Source of the DNA: Streptomyces malaysiensis subsp. samsunensis
Lineage (GTDB): Bacteria > Actinomycetota > Actinomycetes > Streptomycetales > Streptomycetaceae
Direction: 5' to 3'
DNA length: 64,000 bases
Assembly (NCBI RefSeq): GCF_024519315.1
Contig: NZ_JANIIC010000034.1
Coordinates: 1-64,000, forward strand
The notes under the pieces were generated by a model. It was not told where the DNA came from and did not search any database. It was given only the letters and a program-made list of their open reading frames with translations. Position 1 is the stretch's first letter, and each line of letters opens with the position of its first letter. Shown one piece after another: positions 52,432-64,000 of this stretch. The position numbers and the translations under genes are program-made.

Positions 52432-52538
52432 CTACACGCACTGTGATGAGGGTGCGTGCATGCGTACGCAAGGACAAGCACCGCTGTGCGGCCGGGCCGG
52501 ACGCGGCACGGCCACGACCCGGATTCAGGTGAGGACGA

Positions 52539-52826
52539 GTGACGGAAGCCCTTGGCTCCACCGCGACGCCTGAAAGCGGTCGTCCCGAGGATGAAGTGGC
52601 GACCAAGAGCCGCCGTGGCGGTAAGCGCGCGAAGAAGGGGCCCTTCGGCCGACTCGCGCTTTTCTACCGCCAGATCATCGCTGAGCTGCGGAAGGTCGTC
52701 TGGCCCACGCGCGGTCAGCTGTCGACGTACACCAGCGTGGTGATCGTCTTCGTCGTCATCATGATCGGCATCGTGACCGTGATTGACTATGGGTTCAACA
52801 ACGCCATCAAGTACGTCTTTGGCTGA
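52539..52826 (+). CDS. secE: Preprotein translocase subunit SecE
   Basis: SecE is the clamp subunit of the SecYEG channel. The GTG at 52539 (95 residues) has a long basic N-terminus (TKSRRGGKRAKKGPFGRLAL). It is followed by the conserved FYRQIIAELRKVVWPTRGQL and one membrane helix (SVVIVFVVIMIGIVTVIDYG). This is the short, single-helix type normal for Gram-positives. It is 83 bp upstream of nusG in the same operon. Confidence 0.96.
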   Translation: MTEALGSTATPESGRPEDEVATKSRRGGKRAKKGPFGRLALFYRQIIAELRKVVWPTRGQLSTYTSVVIVFVVIMIGIVTVIDYGFNNAIKYVFG

Positions 52827-52909
52827 GACCCTCGCGAAGGGCGACCGCTTTCCCGGCGTCGCCTCTTTCGCACGTTCCACCCCTTTGAAGCCAGGAAGAA
52901 GCAGCCACA

Positions 52910-53746
52910 GTGTCTGACCCGAACCTGAACGACGCCGCCGAGCCCGTCGAGTCCCGTGAGGACGAGCTCGACATCGTCGAGGCGGCGGACTCCGACCAGG
53001 CTGAAGCAGCCGACGCCGCGGCGGGTGTGCCCGCCGAGGAGGACGCGCTGCGTGTCGAGGACGAGAAGGCCCTCGAGGACGAGAAGGCCGAGCCGGAAGG
53101 GCTGGGCGAGGCGGTCGACGCGACCGAGGTCGACCCGGTCGAGGCGCTCCGCGAGGAGCTGCGTGGGCTGCCCGGTGAGTGGTATGTGATCCACACCTAC
53201 GCGGGCTACGAGAAGCGCGTGAAGGCCAACCTGGAGCAGCGTGCCGTCTCGCTGAACGTCGAGGACTTCATCTACCAGGCCGAGGTCCCCGAGGAAGAGA
53301 TCGTCCAGATCAAGAACGGCGAGCGCAAGAACGTCCGGCAGAACAAGCTGCCCGGCTATGTGCTCGTCCGCATGGACCTGACGAACGAATCGTGGGGTGT
53401 GGTCCGTAACACCCCGGGTGTCACCGGCTTCGTGGGCAACGCCTACGACCCGTACCCGCTGACCCTGGACGAGATCGTCAAGATGCTCGCCCCCGAGGCC
53501 GAGGAGAAGGCCGCCAAGGCCGCCGCCGAGGAGAGCGGCATGCCGGCGCCGAGCCGCAAGGTCGAGGTCCAGGTGCTGGACTTCGAGGTCGGCGACTCGG
53601 TCACCGTCACCGACGGCCCGTTCGCGACCCTCCAGGCGACGATCAACGAGATCAACGCCGACTCCAAGAAGGTCAAGGGCCTGGTGGAGATCTTCGGCCG
53701 GGAGACCCCGGTCGAGCTGAGCTTCGACCAGATCCAGAAGAACTAA
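52910..53746 (+). CDS. nusG: Transcription termination/antitermination factor NusG
   Basis: The 278-residue NusG has an extra acidic N-terminus (about 1-80, Asp/Glu/Ala-rich), as in other Streptomyces. The NGN domain follows (GEWYVIHTYAGYEKRVKANL, KLPGYVLVRMDLTNESWGVV, NTPGVTGFVGN). The KOW domain is at the end (FEVGDSVTVTDGPFATLQAT, SKKVKGLVEIFGRETPVELS). It binds RNA polymerase and links it with Rho or ribosomes. GTG start. Confidence 0.96.
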   Translation: MSDPNLNDAAEPVESREDELDIVEAADSDQAEAADAAAGVPAEEDALRVEDEKALEDEKAEPEGLGEAVDATEVDPVEALREELRGLPGEWYVIHTYAGYEKRVKANLEQRAVSLNVEDFIYQAEVPEEEIVQIKNGERKNVRQNKLPGYVLVRMDLTNESWGVVRNTPGVTGFVGNAYDPYPLTLDEIVKMLAPEAEEKAAKAAAEESGMPAPSRKVEVQVLDFEVGDSVTVTDGPFATLQATINEINADSKKVKGLVEIFGRETPVELSFDQIQKN

Positions 53747-53769
53747 GTCTCATCACGAGAACTTCCGAA

Positions 53770-53814
53770 CAGGTCAGACGGGCTTTCGCGGCCGGTCTGA
53801 CCTGCTCGGTTTTA
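53770..53814 (+). terminator. Terminator-like hairpin after nusG
   Basis: CAGGTCAGAC (53770-53779) pairs perfectly with GTCTGACCTG (53795-53804), followed by CTCGGTTTTAA. It may end part of the secE-nusG transcripts before rplK. Confidence 0.6.
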
Positions 53815-53911
53815 AGGCGCACAGCTATACCCGTTATCGTTGTGCGGTATGCCTCCATCCGGATGATCCGGTTCGGAGGCGAACAACCTCTCACTAGGAC
53901 CCGGAGAGAGC

Positions 53912-54346
53912 ATGCCTCCCAAGAAGAAGAAGGTCACGGGGCTGATCAAGCTCCAGATCCAGGCCGGCGCCGCGAACCCGGCCCCGCCGGTCGGCCCCGC
54001 GCTGGGTCAGCACGGCGTCAACATCATGGAGTTCTGCAAGGCATACAACGCCGCGACCGAGTCGCAGCGCGGCATGGTCGTGCCAGTGGAGATCACGGTC
54101 TACGAGGACCGCTCCTTCACCTTCGTGACCAAGACCCCGCCGGCCGCCAAGCTGATCCTCAAGGCCGCGGGCGTGGAGAAGGGCTCCGGCGAGCCGCACA
54201 AGACCAAGGTCGCCAAGATCACCCGCGACCAGGTGCGTGAGATCGCCACCACCAAGATGCCCGACCTGAACGCCAACGACCTGGACGCCGCCGAGAAGAT
54301 CATCGCCGGCACCGCCCGCTCCATGGGCATCACGGTCGAGGGCTGA
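53912..54346 (+). CDS. rplK: 50S ribosomal protein L11
   Basis: The 144-residue protein starts [20 protein letters not shown] and shows the L11 N-domain ([20 protein letters not shown], the proline-rich thiopeptide-binding face) and the RNA-binding C-domain ([34 protein letters not shown]). It binds the GTPase-associated region of 23S rRNA. It is followed after 95 bp by rplA; a GAGGGCCG/CGGCCCTC hairpin lies in the gap. Confidence 0.98.
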
Positions 54347-54441
54347 CACCTCCACAGCGAGGGCCGACGGCCCTCGCGGCCATCTGTGGCAGGGCCAAGC
54401 GCTGGCCCGGACCACGAACTCCACAGACATCAGGAGCAAGA

Positions 54442-55161
54442 GTGAGCAAGCGCAGCAAGACTCTCCGCGCTGCGGACGCCAAGATCGACCGGGAGCGCGC
54501 GTACGCCCCGCTCGAGGCCGTCCGGCTGGCGAAGGACACCTCCGCGACCAAGTTCGACGCGACCGTCGAGGTCGCCATGCGCCTGGGCGTCGACCCGCGC
54601 AAGGCCGACCAGATGGTCCGCGGCACCGTGAACCTGCCGCACGGCACCGGTAAGACCGCCCGGGTCCTGGTCTTCGCGACCGGTGACCGTGCTGCGGCCG
54701 CGGAGGCCGCCGGCGCCGACATCGTCGGCTCCGACGAGCTCATCGACGAGGTGTCCAAGGGCCGTCTGGACTTCGACGCCGTTGTCGCCACCCCGGATCT
54801 CATGGGCAAGGTCGGCCGTCTCGGCCGGGTGCTCGGTCCGCGTGGTCTGATGCCGAACCCGAAGACCGGCACGGTCACCCCGGACGTCGCCAAGGCCGTC
54901 ACGGAGATCAAGGGCGGCAAGATCGAGTTCCGCGTCGACAAGCACGCCAACCTGCACTTCATCATCGGCAAGCTCTCGTTCGACGAGACCAAGCTGGTGG
55001 AGAACTACGCCGCGGCGCTCGAGGAGGTCAACCGTCTCAAGCCGTCCGCCGCGAAGGGCCGCTACATCAAGAAGGCGACCCTGACCACCACGATGGGCCC
55101 CGGCATCCCGCTGGACGCCAACCGCACCCGCAACCTGCTGGCCGAGGAAGAGGCCGTCTGA
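54442..55161 (+). CDS. rplA: 50S ribosomal protein L1
   Basis: The 239-residue L1 has SKRSKTLRAADAKIDRERAY and KFDATVEVAMRLGVDPRKAD. GTVNLPHGTGKTARVLVFAT and GRLGRVLGPRGLMPNPKTGT are the L1 signature. It builds the L1 stalk near the E site and often represses its own operon by binding the mRNA. A strong terminator follows. Confidence 0.98.
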   Translation: MSKRSKTLRAADAKIDRERAYAPLEAVRLAKDTSATKFDATVEVAMRLGVDPRKADQMVRGTVNLPHGTGKTARVLVFATGDRAAAAEAAGADIVGSDELIDEVSKGRLDFDAVVATPDLMGKVGRLGRVLGPRGLMPNPKTGTVTPDVAKAVTEIKGGKIEFRVDKHANLHFIIGKLSFDETKLVENYAAALEEVNRLKPSAAKGRYIKKATLTTTMGPGIPLDANRTRNLLAEEEAV

Positions 55162-55197
55162 GGCGGCTTCTGAACCGGCGCACCACGGTGTGCAACC

Positions 55198-55240
55198 GCC
55201 GGGCCCCCGCACCGCGTCGAAGGTGCGGGGGCCCGGCTTC
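55198..55240 (+). terminator. Intrinsic terminator after rplA
   Basis: GCCGGGCCCCCGCACC (55198-55213) pairs perfectly with GGTGCGGGGGCCCGGC (55222-55237) around an 8-base loop, followed by TTCTTCC. It separates rplKA from the lipoprotein gene. Confidence 0.9.
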
Positions 55241-55312
55241 TTCCGTTGTCGGACACCTCCGCTAGAGTCACTCAGCACAGACGTAAAAGAGAAATAAAAA
55301 CTAGGGGGAGCC

Positions 55313-56200
55313 GTGCGCGGTACTCATGTCGGTGTGCGATGGGCGATAGCCGCCGGAAGCGTCGTTCTGATGGTCGGCCTCACCGCGTGCGGTAGCGAGA
55401 AGTCCGGCGATGACAAGGCCGGCGACAAGGCGGGGGAGAAGTCGGGCCAGTCCGCGATGAGCCCGCTGGCGGCGCTCAAGCTGGCCTCGCAGCAGACGGA
55501 CAAGAAGAACTCGGCCAAGGTCGAGGGCACCACCAAGATGGGCGAGCAGAACTCGCAGATGTCCGGTTCGATGGACTGGGCCGACGGTATCCGGGCCAAC
55601 ATGTCCATCACCCAGAACGGTGGCGCCGTCGCCTCGTCGCCCATCGCGGGCAAGCCGATGGACGCGCGGTACACCCCGGACGCGATGTTCCTGAACATGG
55701 GCGACGAGTTCGCCGCGCAGGCCGGCGGCGGTAAGCACTGGGTGAAGTACGACTACGACGTGCTGGCCCAGAAGGCGGGTCCCTCGGGCGCGTTCCTGAA
55801 GGACCAGATGCAGAACAACAACCCGTCGCGCTCGGTGGAGCTGCTGCTCGCCACGGGCAAGGTCAAGAGCGTGGGTTCCGAGGACGTGAAGGGCGTCAAG
55901 GCCACGCACTACACGGGCACGGTCAAGGTCTCCGAGATCGCCAAGATGCAGTCCAAGGAGCTGAGCCAGTCCGACCTGGACGCCCTCCAGAAGCAGCTGG
56001 AGTCCTCCGGCATGGACACCGAGACCATCGACCTGTGGGTCGACGGCGAGAACCTGCTGGTCAAGAAGCGTGAGCAGGCCACCAGCAACAACGGCGCCTA
56101 CGACTCCACGGTCTACTACTCGGACTACGGCACCACCGTGACGGTCACCGAGCCCACCTCCTCGGACACCGTGGACTTCCAGGACATGCTCCAGCAGTAG
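55313..56200 (+). CDS. Secreted lipoprotein, LppX/LprG-like
   Basis: The 295-residue protein has a GTG start after GGGGGAG and a signal peptide with lipobox: RWAIAAGSVVLMVGLTACGS (LTAC, Cys at about 25). A Lys/Gly/Asp-rich linker follows. The mature part has beta-strand-like stretches (SAKVEGTTKMGEQNSQMSGS, THYTGTVKVSEIAKMQSKEL, DTETIDLWVDGENLLVKKRE). This is the outline of LppX/LprG lipid-carrier-like lipoproteins. It sits between rplA and rplJ with its own terminator before it and a TAGAGT -10-like element at 55263-55268, so it is a separate unit inside the ribosomal block. Confidence 0.85.
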   Translation: MRGTHVGVRWAIAAGSVVLMVGLTACGSEKSGDDKAGDKAGEKSGQSAMSPLAALKLASQQTDKKNSAKVEGTTKMGEQNSQMSGSMDWADGIRANMSITQNGGAVASSPIAGKPMDARYTPDAMFLNMGDEFAAQAGGGKHWVKYDYDVLAQKAGPSGAFLKDQMQNNNPSRSVELLLATGKVKSVGSEDVKGVKATHYTGTVKVSEIAKMQSKELSQSDLDALQKQLESSGMDTETIDLWVDGENLLVKKREQATSNNGAYDSTVYYSDYGTTVTVTEPTSSDTVDFQDMLQQ

Positions 56201-56229
56201 AGCCGATTTGCCTGGCCGCGGCCCGTTCG

Positions 56230-56474
56230 CGTAACCTCCTGAAGAAGCCAAAGACCGCTGGTTGTCGCCGTGTCCCGCAAGGGATCCGGTGGCTGAAGGA
56301 TCCGCTAGCTGCGGGCGACCTGCGTAGGTGATTGAGGTTGCACTCCCGAACGGGCCGTGGGTCCGATCGGTCGAGTTACGCCCCGAGCGCCTGCGCCGGG
56401 GCGTTTTCGCATTGTCTCAGTCTCCTTCCTTCAGACCGAAGCGGTCCTCATCACCCGGAAGGAGGCCGAGGCTC
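56230..56474 (+). promoter_or_regulatory. rplJ leader (L10-leader type) with attenuator
   Basis: The 270 bases before rplJ hold no gene but much pairing potential (for example CGCAAGGGATCCGGTGGCTG with GGATCCGCTAGCTGCGGGCG), like the ribosomal L10 leader that binds L10(L12)4. A terminator hairpin lies inside it at 56378-56408. Autogenous control of rplJL by attenuation or translation repression is likely; I did not fold it by computer. Confidence 0.65.
56378..56408 (+). terminator. Intrinsic terminator/attenuator upstream of rplJ
   Basis: ACGCCCCG (56378-56385) pairs perfectly with CGGGGCGT (56397-56404), followed by TTTCGC. It lies between the leader structure and the rplJ ribosome site. 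Confidence 0.75.
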
Positions 56475-57038
56475 ATGGCGAGTCCTGACAAGGTCGCAGC
56501 CGTCGACGAGATGCGGGAGAAGTTCCGCACCTCCAACGCGGCCGTTGTGACCGCGTACACCGGTCTCACCGTCGCGCAGCTGAAGGAGCTGCGCCGTTCG
56601 CTCGGTGAGAACGCTCAGTACCGTGTGGTGAAGAACACGCTGACCAAGATCGCGGCCAACGAGGCCGGGATCAACCAGCTCGACGACCTGTTCTCGGGTT
56701 CGTCGGCCGTCGCCTTCGTGACCGGTGACCCGGTCGAGGCGGCGAAGGGTCTCCGTGACTTCGCCAAGGACAACCCCGCTCTCGTCATCAAGGGCGGTGT
56801 CCTTGATGGTAAGGCGCTGTCCGCCGACGAGATCAAGAAGCTCGCGGACCTCGAGTCCCGTGAGGTGCTGCTCGCCAAGCTGGCGGGTGCGATGAAGGGC
56901 AAGCAGTCCCAGGCTGCCGCGCTCTTCCAGGCCCCGCTGTCGAAGTTCGTCCGGACCGCCGAGGCGCTCCGGCAGAAGCAGGCCGAGCAGGGCGGTGCCG
57001 ACACCCCGGCTCCCGCCGAGGCCGAGGCCGCCGAGTAA
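56475..57038 (+). CDS. rplJ: 50S ribosomal protein L10
   Basis: The 187-residue L10 starts at the ATG at 56475 after GGAGG. It has ASPDKVAAVDEMREKFRTSN, YTGLTVAQLKELRRSLGENA and YRVVKNTLTKIAANEAGINQ. The C-terminal helix that anchors L7/L12 dimers (KFVRTAEALRQKQAEQ) has a short acidic Ala/Pro tail. It is the base of the L7/L12 stalk, and its own repressor through the leader. Confidence 0.98.
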   Translation: MASPDKVAAVDEMREKFRTSNAAVVTAYTGLTVAQLKELRRSLGENAQYRVVKNTLTKIAANEAGINQLDDLFSGSSAVAFVTGDPVEAAKGLRDFAKDNPALVIKGGVLDGKALSADEIKKLADLESREVLLAKLAGAMKGKQSQAAALFQAPLSKFVRTAEALRQKQAEQGGADTPAPAEAEAAE

Positions 57039-57122
57039 TCAGGCCCCGGTCGCAGCGGGCCCGGAAGCCCGCCGACATGTACATCCGGCACCACCTGCCG
57101 AATTAGTGGAAGGACCGCCACC

Positions 57123-57512
57123 ATGGCGAAGCTCAGCCAGGACGACCTGCTCGCGCAGTTCGAAGAGATGACCCTCATCGAGCTCTCCGAGTTCGTGAAG
57201 GCGTTCGAGGAGAAGTTCGACGTCACCGCCGCGGCCCCGGCCGCCGTGGTCGCCGCCGCCCCGGGTGTCCCCGGTGCCGCTGCCCCGGCCGAGGAGGAGA
57301 AGGACGAGTTCGACGTCATCCTCACCGGCGCCGGCGACAAGAAGATCCAGGTCATCAAGGTCGTGCGTGAGCTGACCTCCCTGGGTCTGAAGGAGGCCAA
57401 GGACCTCGTCGACGGCACCCCGAAGCCGGTCCTCGAGAAGGTCAACAAGGAGCAGGCCGACAAGGCCGCCGAGTCCCTCAAGGGCGCCGGCGCCTCCGTC
57501 GAGGTCAAGTGA
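57123..57512 (+). CDS. rplL: 50S ribosomal protein L7/L12
   Basis: The 129-residue stalk protein has the N-domain AKLSQDDLLAQFEEMTLIEL, an Ala/Pro-rich hinge (AAAPAAVVAAAPGVPGAAAP region, about 40-60), and the C-domain EFDVILTGAGDKKIQVIKVV and RELTSLGLKEAKDLVDGTPK. It recruits translation GTPases. It ends the rplJL unit. Confidence 0.98.
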   Translation: MAKLSQDDLLAQFEEMTLIELSEFVKAFEEKFDVTAAAPAAVVAAAPGVPGAAAPAEEEKDEFDVILTGAGDKKIQVIKVVRELTSLGLKEAKDLVDGTPKPVLEKVNKEQADKAAESLKGAGASVEVK

Positions 57513-57590
57513 CCCGTCGAGGTCGCTGACCTCTCGGCCCGCCGCCACACGCCGATAGGACGTCCGGCGGCGTGATCCGATTCACGCCAG

Positions 57591-57623
57591 GGGCGATCAC
57601 CCGTTCGGGTGGTCGCCCTTCGG
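57591..57623 (+). terminator. Terminator after rplL
   Basis: GGGCGATCACC pairs with GGTGGTCGCCC (one G-T pair) around a CGTTC loop at 57591-57618, followed by TTCGG. It is a strong hairpin with only a short T run. Confidence 0.7.
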
Positions 57624-57928
57624 CGTTCCCGTGACGGCTACATTGCCTTATGGGCTTGTGGAGGTAGGGTGATCTTCGTTGCCCGTCGCCACGCCCTGTG
57701 ACGATCTCGCCGGAGTGGGGGGCCTTGACGAACGGCACGCAGCGCGCAATTCTCAGGACGCGACGTCACATCGATCCGAAATTCCGAGGCATGGATCGTC
57801 GGCGAAGCGGGCAGTATCGATATGCGCATCGAGCGCGCAGGCTGCCGACAGGGCGGATGAAGACAACGAGGGGCGCGCCCCCTCACCGGAGGGAGAGATT
57901 GGCACTGCCGGTCTCAGAAACTCGGCGC

Positions 57929-57957
57929 TGGACATCAGTGTGCCAAGTGGCTACACT
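57929..57957 (+). promoter_or_regulatory. Promoter of rpoBC
   Basis: TGGACA (57929-57934), a 17-base spacer and TACACT (57952-57957) form a good vegetative promoter. The sequence just after it (GACCCTTTGCGCTGCCTGTT) looks like the conserved start region upstream of rpoB in other actinobacteria, from memory. Confidence 0.75.
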
Positions 57958-58118
57958 GACCCTTTGCGCTGCCTGTTAGCTGCTCCCTGCCCGTCACCAG
58001 GGGCATACCTACCTTCGAGCACTACCGATGGAAACGCCCTGACCAGGGATTTCATCCATGGGCTCTCGGTGGGACCGGTACGCGCGTAGTGAGTCCGAGC
58101 CCTCGGAAGGACCCCCTC

Positions 58119-61601
<3,483 letters not shown>

Positions 61602-61699
61602 CGGGTCTGGTCGGGGCGCCCCCCACGCGACGCCCCGGCCTCTCCCCGGACCCCCAGTCAGACCCGAAGACACGACCCTGAAAGAGGGATTGACGACAA

Positions 61700-64000
<2,301 letters not shown>

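Larger units (their letters stand above)
57513..58118. other. Intergenic region between rplL and rpoB
   Basis: No gene is supported in this 600-base gap. It holds a terminator after rplL, the main rpoB promoter near 57930-57957, and a leader of about 155 bases before rpoB. Short frames on both strands lack coding character. Confidence 0.75.

Overview
The window is chromosomal DNA from a high-GC actinobacterium, almost certainly a Streptomyces. The signs are third-position G/C codon use, many GTG starts, 4-bp start/stop overlaps, GC-rich intergenic repeats typical of the genus, and the gene order tRNA-Trp, secE, nusG, rplK, rplA, (lipoprotein), rplJ, rplL, rpoB, rpoC at the right end. There is no prophage, insertion sequence, CRISPR array or rRNA operon.

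Layout. 0-2.7 kb: a decayed gene, a small lipoprotein and fumarylacetoacetase. 2.9-5.4 kb: an ATP-grasp ligase and a flavin-type oxidoreductase, both broken by single-base indels in short homopolymers. 5.4-10.9 kb: a repeat-rich spacer, a long-chain polyprenyl diphosphate synthase, a LolA-like secreted protein and an ABC exporter pair. 10.9-16.4 kb (minus strand): a secreted M28 aminopeptidase, a RarD-type permease, an NmrA-like reductase and an APC permease. 16.5-23.4 kb (minus strand): the 2-oxoacid:ferredoxin oxidoreductase KorAB, one response regulator and two tandem paralogous histidine kinases. 23.6-34.1 kb (plus strand): a second, reduced complex I operon, nuoABCHIJKLMN, followed by htpX and a YccF gene. 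35.5-47 kb: an XRE regulator with a divergent small gene, YajQ, tRNA-Tyr, a quinone-oxidoreductase-like enzyme, an aquaporin, a GH30 glycosidase, MscL, two amidohydrolase-family proteins, a DUF3574-type protein and a small reductase. 47-52.4 kb: tRNA-Thr, tRNA-Met, rpmG, a HadAB-like dehydratase pair, murB, an adenosine-deaminase-like gene, an aspartate-type aminotransferase and tRNA-Trp. 52.5-64 kb: the secE-nusG-rplKA-rplJL-rpoBC block; rpoC runs off the end.

How the genes may work together. The most suggestive system is the pair of neighbouring blocks korAB and nuoABCHIJKLMN. The nuo operon encodes every membrane subunit, with the pumping Glu and Lys residues present, plus NuoB, C and I. 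It has no nuoE, F or G (NADH input) and no nuoD. Because KorAB reduces ferredoxin, a ferredoxin-fed, NDH-1/Fpo-like pump is a reasonable hypothesis, with NuoD borrowed from the main complex I locus expected elsewhere. Three of its soluble subunits carry odd low-complexity extensions: a Thr-Pro repeat on NuoB, a roughly 250-residue tail on NuoC and an ENET repeat on NuoI.

Other points of note: RpoB carries Asn and Thr at the positions of E. coli Ser531 and Asn518 in the rifampicin-binding region; the two histidine kinases share a nearly identical 274-bp segment, which suggests gene conversion; four single-base homopolymer frameshifts occur in three genes, which suggests either recent decay or assembly error.
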